64,000 nucleotides of DNA. Origin: Berberis thunbergii. Lineage: Eukaryota > Streptophyta > Magnoliopsida > Ranunculales > Berberidaceae. The stretch is taken from contig QNQO01005764.1 of assembly GCA_003290165.1 (NCBI GenBank), forward strand, positions 88,991 through 152,990, given 5' to 3'. The position numbers and the translations under genes were made by a program. The notes beneath the pieces were generated by a model. The model had not been told where the DNA came from. It saw nothing but the letters and a program-made list of their open reading frames with translations, and did not search any database. Each line of letters begins with the position of its first letter. The stretch's first letter is position 1. Below, one piece after another: positions 47,926-60,121 of this stretch.

Positions 47926-48185
47926 TTTTTTTTATTAATTTTTTAATATATATATATATATATTTTTGCGATCAAATGACTTTTTATTACATCTTATAAT
48001 TTTTATTTCTAGAAAATAAAAATTTTAATGTGCCAAACTTGAAACATTTCTATGAATAGAGGCAAAGTAATGTAATTAATAAGATAATGTATTACATTGA
48101 GTAACAAAATCTATCAAATAATATCTCAAATACAATGACACACACACAAACTTATATATCTCAAATACAAAGAAAGTGGAATAAT

Positions 48186-48310
48186 GCTGCTGCTGCGAGA
48201 GACGCAATGCTGCTGCTGCAAGGGACGATCTGCTGATGATGCGCGGTACGCACTGCTATTGCTGCTGCGAGGGAATCACTGCTGCTGCTGCGAGGGACAA
48301 ACTGCTGCTC
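48186..48310. repeat. TGCTGCTGC-GCGAGGGA microrepeat
   Basis: Imperfect repeats of TGCTGCTGCTGCGAGGGA occur about six times. This trinucleotide-derived array is not part of a convincing ORF. Confidence 0.75.
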
Positions 48311-48898
48311 TGCGAGGGATGCACTGATGCGAGCTTGCTGCTGGTCACAAACCAGAGTGCGCTCTGTTTCACTGCAGAGTACCCATTGTCCTGGCAGTTA
48401 TGATCTGCGGATTTTTTAATGCAATATGGGTGCTGCATTTCACTGCTTGCACTTGCTAGATTGTTATTTAGCAACCCATATAGCAGGCTATTGGAGAAGA
48501 AATGGGTTGCTAAATTTATCAAGCACCTGTGGATGCTCTTACTTTACAGATTATCAAGGACACCTGTTACACTTGGCATTGCAAAGGGCTTCATTCCCAT
48601 TGGCACTAAAGTAGTATAACATACACTTTAGCATAAAACAACCACTAATTGACAGTTATTTAAGGTAAAAACTGTGGCCTACATATCCCTAGATAGAAAG
48701 CACTAGATCGGTAAATCCTATTTGCAAAGGTTGTAGTTGAGCAGAAAGTATGGGTAGTCACATTATTTAAATGCAAGCTGCAAAACTCAGAATTTATCCC
48801 CATTCAACACAGGAATGAAGAGAAATATACCATGTGTGCCGGTTAATTATATGAATTCTCCTGTAACATACAAACACAAGATTTAACATCCATAGTTA

Positions 48899-50350
<1,452 letters not shown>

Positions 50351-50593
50351 ACAATGGTATGAAAATTAGTTAAGGAATAACAGGTGATGAGATGATAACA
50401 AATCATTGCTGGACAGAGCAGATAAGTTTGCATTAAAATTTAGTTACATTAAAGATTCTTGCAATATCTACAATATCAACAAGAAAGAAGCACCAATTGT
50501 AACAATGTGAAATGAAATTACTACCTTGATGTAAAGGAATCCCAAAAGCCAGACTTCTACTAATTCTGATTGCCAATCTCCTAGGAGCAAAGC

Positions 50594-50680
50594 TCACTGT
50601 AGATAGGTAGAAAGAAACCTATCCAAGTAATTGATTGATAGGTAAGCACTCAGCGGTCCAAAACCATAATGTGCATGAAC
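50594..50680 (-). pseudogene. Captured D-type cyclin exon
   Basis: After an acceptor CAG the minus strand reads VHAHYGFGPLSAYLSINYLD then RFLSTYLQ and a TGA. This is a conserved cyclin-box stretch of plant CYCD proteins (the usual form continues with ELP and a lysine that contacts CDK). The similarity ends abruptly within the exon, so it is a partial capture. Which CYCD subgroup it comes from cannot be told. Confidence 0.75.
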
Positions 50681-50961
50681 CTGTTCAACCCCGTAAACAA
50701 AAAATAATTCATTACAAAGATTAAAAAAAGTGAGTATCAAACGTGATTTAACATTGTTGAGACATGAAAATGAACCCAATTTCCTCAAATGTATGATAAG
50801 GTAATGCAACTCATTACAGATTCATGATTAGAATATATCAAAACTGAAACATTGAGAGAAAAATACTTGCAACTTATTGACAACAGCAAAATTGAAGAAA
50901 AATCAACAAAATTAGCATAAGGGATTAACCACAGTTCAGAAAAATCTTCACAAGCCTTGAA

Positions 50962-51052
50962 AAGCTTGCTCGGATCCTGCGTCAAGGTAGCAGATAGTAC
51001 CATCTTCACAAGCCTTGGATAAGCATTTCCCTTGAATCCTCTTTCAACGCCA
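50962..51052 (-). pseudogene. Captured DEAD-box RNA helicase exon (RH1-like)
   Basis: The exon begins after an acceptor TGTAG and reads SGVERGFKGNAYPRLVK then MVLSATLTQDPSKL. SAT is helicase motif III, and the context VLSATLTQDPSKL is characteristic of the plant RH1 group. Similarity is lost after the Leu. A short duplicated phrase, CTTCACAAGCCTTG, lies at both 50946 and 51004 and may mark a capture or repair junction. Confidence 0.78.
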
Positions 51053-51059
51053 CTACAAC

Positions 51060-52600
51060 ACAGAGATCAAGAAACCAAAAGGTAGCTTTTAGGAGTTCAT
51101 ATAACTTCTACAACATCCCTTTCTTAATTTAAAAGAAGAAAAACGGTATCAAATCAAATAGGAGACATATATCAGAGCTAGTTTTCATATTCATCAATAA
51201 AAAAAACTAAGTTTAACTGGAAACTAGGAAAGATGAGAAGGTTTGTCTTTGTCTACCTAGGGGCACAACATGAATGGGTCCAACCAGACATATTTTCTAA
51301 ATAAACTTCAAAAAGCCAAAGCATCAAATGATCGAGTTTATAAAACTTGACAAGACCAGGTATACTACACTGCTAAGCAATAAAAACAGCAGAAAGCACC
51401 GGCATCTGGATAGCTCGATCAAATTGACCTTCATCAAAGAGATCCTTTTGATGAGTCAAAATCATATGGTTCTGTGCAGTTTTTTTTCCTAGATGAAAGT
51501 CATGGTTATTTATCCGAACAGCAGTGTTGCAAAAAATTTCGCATTCAACAAGATTTTCATCCGAGAGAACAAGGAGCATAACATGGTAGATGTTGAAGTA
51601 TGATAAATGATAGAACATACAACTTCCTTATAGTTCTCAAGGAACCAATAGTAAAATGAGCAAATTTACTAGCACGGTGAAAATTTCCTTCACCACTTTT
51701 CCTACTTGCAAAGAAACTCTTTTATGTTTTACAAACAAATTATCCATTTGCAGGTACATTTTGAACATGCAACAGAAACAAATCAAAGTTTTTCATACTT
51801 ATAGAAAGCACAAGTTGTTTGTTGTACATACTAGATAACAGAGATGCTCAAGAGTGAATCCCTTTGTGGTATTTATATGGTCCATTAGTCATCCAGGGGT
51901 TGCCAAATGCTCAAAGGTAATATAAAAAGTAGTGAAAATGAGCTGTAAATAACAGCTGAAATTTTGAGCATGAAAGAATCACATTTCCTAGAGCAAACTA
52001 AAATACTCATTTGAAGTAGCTAAAAAATACGTTATACTGGAAATTTCTTCTAGTAAGATAATTAACCAGCAAGGGTTGGATTCGATAATAATGTATAATT
52101 ATCTGTGATTAATGACTATGTAACAAGGACTCTGCATTATAATGGCCTCAAGTACTATAATATTTTCAGCCTTCTGAAAAGCATGACTATTTACCTATTC
52201 AAAGGATAGAGTTTCAAACTGTTGCATTAGGTCCATGAGTAAATGAAAAATCTGACAACTTATGTTTGTGCGAAGTTTTGAATTTTACAAGGAAAACACA
52301 CCTTCCCATGGGTAGCTAGGAACATAGAAAGGCGATTCCTTTCTAAACTGCATATGAAACAAGCTGCACAAGTTGAAACGCTTGTAAACAAGTGAGAGAG
52401 CATTCAATTGAAAGTAGTTAGACATAATTGAAATAACATTTAACTACCAAAGTGAACACGCTTCTAATACCAACAGTGCCTCGAAGAGAGCTTCTTTTAA
52501 TCACTTTCTATGAAAAATCAAATTAAATTTGCCTTAGGGAGAGGTTTATAGACAAGAAAAGTTGTTCAACTGACCAAGACAAAAGTAGGAGGGAAGACCA
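51060..52600. other. CACTA 2 interior without recognised gene
   Basis: AT-rich, intron-like sequence. A minus-strand open stretch at 51373-51618 has no motif that I recognise. Parts may be introns of captured genes whose exons are too short to identify by eye. Confidence 0.45.
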
Positions 52601-52602
52601 AC

Positions 52603-53308
52603 CTCTAAGGTTGTACCAACTGTCAATACAGCGGACAATTCGGATAGTAAACCTGGCCTGTCAGGGCCAGTTAACTCAATCGATGTGTGCTCTTTAGATG
52701 GCATTACCCCAACAGAGCTTCTGAAAGATGAGAGAAAGCATACATTGGTTTCCAGAGACTGAAAATCATAAATGAAACAGTTTGATTATTAGTAGAGTAC
52801 TGCAAGCACCACAAAAGGTTTTGGTAGAAATGAAAGTTATGAACATAAATGGAGATGAGTATCTCAGTTTATGAATTCTGACCTTTATGATATAATTGAT
52901 AAGTCCTTCATCTCTGATTTTATTTCTATCATCATCCGTCACTTTGAACACTGAAATATATGATCTTAAGTTTAGCACGAGAATGATAATAAAAGGGTTT
53001 GAGTTCATTTCAAATCAAATCAAGTAGTCTGGAATGGAAACCTTACCATCCATAAACCATCCTCCATCAGAAGATATGTACGCTTTCACTATAATAAGGT
53101 TGAGATCAGTAAGAAGTTGCACAACTTCTAAGAGAATTCCATGTTTGTTGGCACTATCAACCTATAAACAAAATTTCACTATCAGTGATATCGAAAATCT
53201 TTAATTTCTTGCAAGTCTCCTATAGAACGAACAAAAGATCCCAAAGGGTATAAGCAGCTCACCTGAATGACAGTTGCATGCTCACAAGCATCATTGTCAA
53301 CCACAATT
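52603..53308 (-). pseudogene. Captured ACT-repeat protein (ACR) 5' exons
   Basis: Four exons on the minus strand: 53308-53263 (RIVVDNDACEHATVIQ); 53161-53047 ([39 protein letters not shown], the first ACT domain); 52952-52883 (FKVTDDDRNKIRDEGLINYI then IK); 52720-52603 (SSVGVMPSKEHTSIELTGPD, RPGLLSELSAVLT, the start of the second ACT domain). Each is bounded by usable splice sites. The plant ACR proteins are presumed amino-acid sensors. Later ACT domains are missing, but these exons stay open, so this is the best preserved capture in CACTA 2. Confidence 0.88.
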
Positions 53309-53309
53309 C

Positions 53310-54116
53310 TGCCACAACAAAAGGCAAAAAATTAATCAAGTCCTGAATTGTCCCAAAAAAATTAAATGAAGTGAAAAAGTGATCATTTGATCACTATGTT
53401 TATATAAATATAATGTAAAAAAAGGGGCAAGCCCTATATTGAATGAAAGAATCTCAATGCCACTCAGAGCTTTTAGCTTGATAATCAAGCAAATGTGCTT
53501 ATAAAGAATAAACAAAACAAATACTACTAATATTCCTGTCTATTAAATCAGGAAAATAAAGTTGAAAGGGGAGCAAAACATAATGTATTAGGACAGATTC
53601 CACAAATCTTCACTATAATTCTAGGAAGGATATAATTAGAAAAAGCAGAGGAAATTGCACATAGTTTTCAAATCTAGCTTGCAGAATTGCATTGCGAAGA
53701 GTCTTGAAACTCCTAACCAAACATCTTCATATCAATCTAAAAGAGAATCCCATCAAATAATTCTAATCAAACTATCATTAGATCAATCTAAGAAGTCGAA
53801 CCTTTTACTCTTCAAAGTCCTCACACCAAACTTTCACATAAAACCCCAAGAGAACTATTCAACCAAAAAACATTGATTTGTGTGTTTCTAAGCTCTCGCA
53901 GACCAAAAGGACCCATTCAAAAGACCCCCATACACTAATCTCTAACTAGTAATTTTTGAAATTTCAAAAAGACCAACAGAGCAATATATGAATTGAACAC
54001 AAATCAAAGAGATACAATTTGAAAAGGACCCCAAAACAAGTGATTTGTGGGTTTTCTATTTAAGGTTTTATTGTGGGATTGGCAATGCAACAAAAGTTAA
54101 ACAACTAGTTTCATGG
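53310..54116. other. CACTA 2 interior between ACR and copia
   Basis: No coding region is supported. AT-rich sequence with plus-strand phrases such as TCAAATCTAGCTTGCAG could be leader or intron of the captured ACR gene. Confidence 0.45.
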
Positions 54117-54272
54117 TGTAAACGATGATTAAGAGAATACTCTCTTTTGTATCTATTATTGAGAATATAGCATGTATTTATATACAAACTATTGAGGTTA
54201 TTCTAGGAAACTATATCAATTTAGGATCTCTACAATTAACCTAATTGACAGCTATATACACACACTGTAACA
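54117..54272 (-). repeat. 3' LTR of the copia element
   Basis: TGTAAACG...CTGTAACA in plus reading. The adjoining 54273-54288 reads, on the minus strand, CCAGCTTGAGGGGGAG, the polypurine tract. Confidence 0.95.
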
Positions 54273-54279
54273 CTCCCCC

Positions 54280-56709
54280 TCAAGCTGGAACATAAATGTT
54301 AATCATGCCCAGCTTGTTACAAAGATAGTCAACCCGAACTCCATTTAAGGCTTTCGTGAAGATGTCCCCAAGTTGTTCTCCAGATTTCACATATCTAGTG
54401 GAAATCAAGCCTAGTTGAATTTTCTCACGAATAAAGTGACAATCAATTTCAATGTGCTTAGTCCGTTCATGAAACACAGGATTAGAAGCAATATGAAGAG
54501 CAGCTTGGTTATCACACCACAATTTCGCTGGTATTGTAGCTTTAAGTCCTACTTCAGTCAGGAGCTGATATATCCACATTATCTCACACGCAGACTGAGC
54601 CATAGCCCTATATTCAGACTCTGCACTGGATCGTGACACAACGGTTTGCTTCTTACTCTTCCATGAGACCAAATTCCCACCAACAAAGATACAATAACCT
54701 GAAGTGGATTTTCTATCCATTTTGGAACCTGCCCAATCAGCATCTGAAAAACATTCAATATGAGTGTGCCCGTGATTTTCATACACGATACCTCGTCCTG
54801 GTGCTCCTTTCAAGTAACCCAAAATTTGCTTTAACGCTGCCCAATGATGAATTGTCGGAGATGACAGAAACTGACTGACAACACTGACTGAGTATGCAAT
54901 ATCAGGACGAGTCACAGTAAGGTAATTCAATTTCCCAACCAACCTTCGATATCTTTCAGGATCTGCAAATGGTTCCCCAACATCGGTAAGTTGCACATGA
55001 GGAGTCATTGGAGCACTACAAGGCTTTGCGCCCAATTTTCCTGTCTCAGTTAATAAGTCAAGAACATACTTTCTCTGAGATAGAAAGATACCTCGTTTAC
55101 TCCGAGTGACCTCAACTCCTAAGAAATACTTTAACACCCCCAAATCCTTCGTCTGAAACTGAGTATGAAGGAAAGATTTAAGCGATGAGATTCCTCTAGT
55201 ATCATTCCCAGTAATGACAATGTCATCCACATACACAACTAACAGAATGATACCAGCTGCTGATCGTGTGTAGAATACAGAATGGTCAGACTGGCTTTTC
55301 ATCATACCAAATTTCTCAACAGCCTGACTAAACTTGCCAAACCAAGCACAAGGACTCTGTTTCAAACCATATAAAGATTTTCGAAGACGACAAACTCGCC
55401 CTGACTCCCCCTGAGCAACAAAACCAGGAGGTTGCGCCATATACACCTCCTCCCGAAGATCGCCATGAAGAAAGGCATTCTTGATATCAAGCTGATGTAA
55501 AGGCCAATTATGGGAAGCCGCCATGGAAATAAATAACCGAACAGAGGTCAACTTTACAACAGGAGAGAAAGTGTCAGAGTAATCCACCCCATAGGTTTGA
55601 GCATAGCCCTTAGCCACAAGACGTGCTTTCAATCGGGCAACTGACCCATCCGGATTGACCTTAACTGCGAAGACCCATTTGCAACCTATAGCCCTTTTTC
55701 CTGAGGGTAAATCGACCAAGTCCCAAGTACCATTGTCATCCAAAGCATTCATCTCCTCTATCATTGCATTATGCCAACCAGGATGAGATATGGCTTCACG
55801 AACAGTTTTAGGAATAGAGGTAGAATCAAGGGAAGCAATAAAAGAACAAGAGGAAGACGACAAATTATCATAAGAAACAAATGAAGAAATAGGATAAGCA
55901 CACTGGCGTTTACCTTTGCGTAATGCAATAGGAAGATCATTGCTCGGGACTGGATCTGATGACGAAGGAGCAGGTGCAGGACAAGAATCAAGAGGTTGAC
56001 GCCTGGAGTAAACCTGAATAATAGGAGGCCTGACTGGAGTAGGGTCCGAGACAGGAGCTGGTGCAGAGACAGGTGCTGAGGATGTGATAGAATAGACCAA
56101 CAAATCATCATCCTCCCCCTGGCGAGTGGGAATGGGCGAAGACAGAAAATAAGGTGTGTCTTCCAGGAAGGTAACATCAATGGAGACCAGATATTTGTTA
56201 AGATTGGGACAATAACACCGATAACCTTTCTGAAGACGAGAATAACCAAGGAAGACACATTTCAAAGACTTGGGATCTAGTTTAGTGACATGCGGACGAA
56301 CATCCCGAACAAAACAAGTGCTACCAAATATCTTCGGGTCAATAGGAAACAACGACTTTTTGGGAAAAAGGATTTTGTAAGGTATCTCACCATGAAGAAC
56401 AGAGGATGGCATGCGATTAATGAGAAAACATGCTGTAGACACTGCATCGGCCCAAAAAGGTTTAGGAACATGCATTTGAAATAAGAGAGCTCGTGCTGTT
56501 TCAAGAAGATGTCGGTTCTTACGTTCTGCCACACCATTTTGGGATGGTGTATCAACACACGAAGTTTCATGAAGTATGCCATTCTGAGTCATATAAGACT
56601 GAAATAAAGCTTGTGTATATTCTTTAGCGTTATCACTCCGCAAGGTTTGAATGGAAACATTAAACTGAGTTTTAACTTCAGCACAAAACGCACAAAACAG
56701 AGAAAACAA
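54280..56709 (-). CDS. Copia pol: integrase core (C-terminal part), reverse transcriptase, RNase H
   Basis: An 809-residue open frame. Residues about 1-150 hold the integrase core end (LRSDNAKEYTQ and PSQNGVAERKNRHLLETAR with the catalytic Asp and Glu). A Pro/Ser-rich linker spans about 190-270. The reverse transcriptase starts near 330 (WDLVDLPSGKRAIGCKWVFA, KARLVAKGYAQTYGVDYSDT, LDIKNAFLHGDLREEVYM, and the catalytic YVDD in LLVVYVDDIVITGND). The RNase H domain (DADWAGSKMDRKSTSGYCIF, SSAESEYRAMA) and the tail (KHIEIDCHFIREK, GDIFTKAL) complete it. The annotated ATG is internal to a longer polyprotein; upstream frames are broken, so this part is not expressed as usual. Confidence 0.92.
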   Translation of the reverse strand: MFSLFCAFCAEVKTQFNVSIQTLRSDNAKEYTQALFQSYMTQNGILHETSCVDTPSQNGVAERKNRHLLETARALLFQMHVPKPFWADAVSTACFLINRMPSSVLHGEIPYKILFPKKSLFPIDPKIFGSTCFVRDVRPHVTKLDPKSLKCVFLGYSRLQKGYRCYCPNLNKYLVSIDVTFLEDTPYFLSSPIPTRQGEDDDLLVYSITSSAPVSAPAPVSDPTPVRPPIIQVYSRRQPLDSCPAPAPSSSDPVPSNDLPIALRKGKRQCAYPISSFVSYDNLSSSSCSFIASLDSTSIPKTVREAISHPGWHNAMIEEMNALDDNGTWDLVDLPSGKRAIGCKWVFAVKVNPDGSVARLKARLVAKGYAQTYGVDYSDTFSPVVKLTSVRLFISMAASHNWPLHQLDIKNAFLHGDLREEVYMAQPPGFVAQGESGRVCRLRKSLYGLKQSPCAWFGKFSQAVEKFGMMKSQSDHSVFYTRSAAGIILLVVYVDDIVITGNDTRGISSLKSFLHTQFQTKDLGVLKYFLGVEVTRSKRGIFLSQRKYVLDLLTETGKLGAKPCSAPMTPHVQLTDVGEPFADPERYRRLVGKLNYLTVTRPDIAYSVSVVSQFLSSPTIHHWAALKQILGYLKGAPGRGIVYENHGHTHIECFSDADWAGSKMDRKSTSGYCIFVGGNLVSWKSKKQTVVSRSSAESEYRAMAQSACEIMWIYQLLTEVGLKATIPAKLWCDNQAALHIASNPVFHERTKHIEIDCHFIREKIQLGLISTRYVKSGEQLGDIFTKALNGVRVDYLCNKLGMINIYVPA

Positions 56710-58376
56710 CTCAGATCATTTTTTCATCAAATATAACCAAGTAACTCGAGAATAATCATCCACAAATGTAACAAAATACCGAAATCCAGTTTTAGACAAA
56801 TAGGACAAGGACCCCAAACATCAGAATGAACTAATTCAAAAGGAACACTAGCACGTTTATTGACTCGAGGACTCGAACTAAGACAATGATGTTTGGCAAA
56901 CTGACATGACTCACAATTTAATGAAGACACCTTATTATATTGAGGACAAAGCTTTTTGAGTAGAGGGAGAGACGGATGACCCAACCGACCAATGAGCCTC
57001 GAAAGGAGACGTGACACTGGAGCAAGCAATAGAACTCGGAACCGATGTATCAAGAATGTAGAGGCCTCCAGACTCATGTCCTTACCAATAATCTTCTTCG
57101 TCATAAGATCCTGAAATAAACAATGATCAGGGTAAAATGAGACACAACAGTTAAGACGACGAGCAAGCTGGCTTACAGAGAGCAAATTAAAAGATAAATT
57201 AGGTAAATGTAAGACAGAAGACAGAGATAGCGAGGGGTAGGATTGATGGTGCCAGACCCGTGAACACACGATGGTGACCCATCGGCTAAAGTGACGGTAG
57301 AAGTAAAAGCAGTGGATTGAAAAGAAGAAAATATACTAGAATTACCTGTCATATGATCTGTGGCACAAGAATCAATGACCCATTTGGAGGATGATGAAAG
57401 AAGACAAACATCGGGTTTACCTGAATCGGCAATAGCTGTGACAGAAGGAGAGGAAGACTTGAGTGATTCTTGATATTTTGAGAACTTGGCAAATTCATCA
57501 GCAGAGATAAGAACTGATTTGTCAGAAGCATCAGTAGTGATCGCAATATGGGCTGAGTGTTTTTGCCGATTTTTAAACTGTAGCTTTCGACAGTCAAACT
57601 TGGTATGACCCGACTTCTTACAATAGTTGCAAATAATACTTTCAGAATCCGGCGTGCGAGTATCAACCCCGTGTGAGCTGCCTCCTTTGTGTCCACTATG
57701 ATTAGACGGTCTCCCAGGTGCAGAGCTGTTATTTCGACTTATCAAAGCACCACTAAGCGGAACAGTGGGAGTACTCTCGGTGCGGAGAACACGACTAAAG
57801 ACATCTTGTAAAGAGGAGATATCAGACCCAGAAAGAATTTGGGCTTTAGCAGAATCAAATTCAGGAGAAAGCCCTGCGAGAAAGCTCATGATAGCCATGT
57901 GCTCCCGTTGGCGTTGCTGAACCTTCACATCAGGCTAAATGGCAACAACATTTTAAGCTCCTCATACGTTTTCTTAAATGCCATAAAGTAGTTGATAAGG
58001 GACTGATCTTGTTTTTCCACACGATAGAATGCTTGGCAAACCTCATACATGCGAGAGAGATTCCCTTTCCCAGAGTACAAAATTCCAAATAATCCATTAG
58101 TTCTTTAACAAATTCACAATGATTGATCAAGCCAATTACCTCACTATCAATAGAATTCCGAATCTGAAGGAACAAGCGAGCATCTTCCCTAAGCCAGGTC
58201 TGCCGTGAATCCTCAGGAAGATCATTAGTCAAATGGTCATCTTTGTCAATACTTCGTAAATAAAGACGAACAGTCTTACTCCAGTCGTGATAATTCGAAC
58301 CATTTAGCTTATGGTCCGTAATTTTAGACATCACAGGAATCAGATCAGATACAACTACTGATTTCATCTCAGCCAT
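56710..58376 (-). pseudogene. Copia gag, protease and integrase N-terminus, frameshifted
   Basis: Gag starts at ATG 58376 (MAEMKSVVVSDLIPVMSKI) with the UBN2-type region HKLNGSNYHDWSKTVRLYLR. It shifts frame near 58090 and again near 57940, then continues at 57928-57173 with a CCHC knuckle CNYCKKSGHTKFDC and the protease start WVIDSCATDHMTGN, where the usual Asp-Ser-Gly reads Asp-Ser-Cys. Further one-base shifts occur near 57230 and 57010. The integrase zinc-binding part (LGHPSLPLL, NCESCQFAKHH) and FELVHSDVWGPCP lie at 57000-56790. All breaks look like single-base indels except one stop. Confidence 0.85.
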
Positions 58377-58391
58377 AACAGGTCAAATACG

Positions 58392-58925
58392 TCAATCCTC
58401 GAATTTAAAACCTTCAAAATTAAATTTGACAAATTGGGAAATCTCCTCCAAAGCAAGAGAAACAAAACAAAAAGGAGCAACCTGGAGACGATCAGCAGAA
58501 TAACCTCTCACTCTCGATTCACCTCTCTGTCGCTCTCGATTTGCCTTCGCTAGATCGATGAGAGATAGATCGGGGGAGAGAACGTCAGATGGAGCAACCT
58601 TGTCGTTCGAACGGCGGCTGGAAGCGAGTCGACTGGAAGAATCGACTGGAAGAGTCGATCGCAAGAGTCGACCGGAAGAGAAGCGTCGACTGGAAGAGTC
58701 GACTGGAGGAGGCGACTGGAAGGGTCTATCGTCGTCGCTTGGCGGCTGGAAGGGTCGACCGGCTTCTAGGAGGGTCGAGCTGTGGCTAGGACGGTCGGAT
58801 GGATTCGAACGACGCCGGGGAAGAGAGATCGACGACTGTGAGAGTCGATCTGTTGCTGGGAAGGTCGGACGGTGCCTGGGAAGATAGATCGGTGGCCTGG
58901 GAGGTCGAACTACGGTGAGAACCAA
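58392..58925 (-). other. Open leader of the copia element, low-complexity 177-codon frame
   Basis: Between the primer-binding site and gag, the minus strand has a 177-codon open frame rich in Arg, Ser, Pro and Asp (for example SSRRFSSGRLLRSTLPVDSS). The DNA there consists of imperfect repeats of GTCGACTGGAAGA (58610-58870). It ends two codons short of the gag region and resembles no protein that I know, so it may be only a repetitive leader that happens to be open. Confidence 0.4.
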
Positions 58926-58990
58926 ACTTCAAACTTCGAATATTAAGCCCTAACTTCAAACTTCGAATCTTAATATCAAACCCTAAGTGG

Positions 58991-59001
58991 CTCTGATACC
59001 A
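58991..59001 (-). promoter_or_regulatory. Primer-binding site of the copia element
   Basis: The minus strand immediately after the 5' LTR reads TGGTATCAGAGCC, the standard copia site complementary to the 3' end of initiator tRNA-Met. Confidence 0.92.
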
Positions 59002-59165
59002 TGTAAACGATGATTAAGAGAATACTCTCTTTTGTATCTATATTGAGAATATAGCATGTATTTCATGTATTTATATACAAACTATTGAGGTTATTCTAGG
59101 AAACTATATCAATTTAGGATCTCTACAATTAACCTAATTGACAGCTATATACACACACTGTAACA
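59002..59165 (-). repeat. 5' LTR of the copia element
   Basis: Identical to 54117-54272 apart from one 1-bp indel and a 9-bp duplication (CATGTATTT twice). Confidence 0.95.
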
Positions 59166-59542
59166 CCTGGGATTGACAAAACACCAGGAACTCCAGCCGC
59201 CAAGTGCATAGCAAGAAATGAAGAATACAGAGCTCCTATATGAGCAGCCTGACTAGCAAATATATAGTGAATGAGGAAGTAAGTTACCTGAAGCATGACA
59301 AATGCTGGCAGGCCAGCTCAATGAGAAAGACTGAAGAGCAGTGGCCACACAATTAGACACCCAGGCGACAGTACCCAGGTTAGTGAGTTGGCCTGCCATA
59401 CCCACTAGAACTGAAAACCAAGCTAAGGTAATCCCATGTAGACTTTTCACTTAGTCAATCATTCCAATCCACCACCCCTAATAGCAGTAGTATGGAAAGA
59501 CCAAACATTGCAATAACAACACTGGATATACCCATAGCCTCT
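59166..59542 (-). pseudogene. Captured chloroplast dicarboxylate transporter (DiT) fragment
   Basis: Minus-strand exon 59542-59288 reads EAMGISSVVIAMFGLSILLL, GVVDWND, then a TGA and LSEKSTWDYL, followed after a one-base shift by WFSVLVGMAGQLTNLGTVAW and CVATALQSFSLSWPASI. The next exon (about 59265-59166) reads ASQAAHIGALYSSFLAMHLA and AGVPGVL. These are transmembrane segments of the plant plastid 2-oxoglutarate/malate and glutamate/malate translocators (DASS family). The copia element is inserted right after GVPGVL. The stop and the shift show it is defunct; the rest of the gene is absent. Confidence 0.85.
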
Positions 59543-60113
59543 CTGCATACAAAGCTTAATAATGTTAGAAAGACTCTAAACAAAGAAGTATACTTTGAAC
59601 AATAACAAAAAACAACTCAATAAATATTGACAGAAGGAAAATGTCACTCATTGTAGCTTTCATATTGATAACAAAACAAAATAAGTTGTATAAAACTATA
59701 ACAAAATTTTTTGTCTCTCATTGTAAAGCTAGATAGAAATTGGCTTTGTGCTACGTTAAAATGCCCAACAAGCTCCCTTGATGTATTTAACATGTTCTAT
59801 ATCATTGGATATGTGGTTCAGCAAATAAGTGCAATAATCATAAACTTTGCATAATTGCATCCCAATAACATTGTGAGACCTTGACTGCTTCGTCGCTTGC
59901 GGCCATCCTCATCTGCCTTCTTCTATCTCCTTCAGGAGGCTGAAAGTCGTTCGAGGAAGTCATCAAGGAGGTAGACCTTAAATATATAGCATGGTAACTC
60001 CTCTGCCTTCTTCTATCTCCTTCTGCCCGACGTCAGTTAGACCATAAATATATAACATGGTAACTCCTCTGATCTACTCCTTATTTTTTTTTTCCTATTT
60101 ACCAATATACAAA
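59543..60113. repeat. Gene-free stretch with a two-copy duplication
   Basis: AT-rich sequence of unknown origin. At 59918-60070 a unit of about 85 bp is duplicated (TCTGCCTTCTTCTATCTCCT and CATGGTAACTCCTCT recur). No gene is supported. Confidence 0.6.
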
Positions 60114-60121
60114 CTTCTGTT

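Larger units (their letters stand above)
54117..59165 (-). mobile_element. Ty1/copia LTR retrotransposon, recent insertion
   Basis: The short LTRs (54117-54272, 156 bp; 59002-59165, 164 bp) show no base substitutions, only a 1-bp indel and a 9-bp tandem duplication of CATGTATTT in the right one. The target sites are CATGG (54112-54116) and CCTGG (59166-59170), one mismatch. Primer-binding site, polypurine tract, gag, protease, integrase, reverse transcriptase and RNase H are all present in copia order on the minus strand. The short LTR is like Ale-type lineages. It sits within CACTA 2. Confidence 0.95.
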
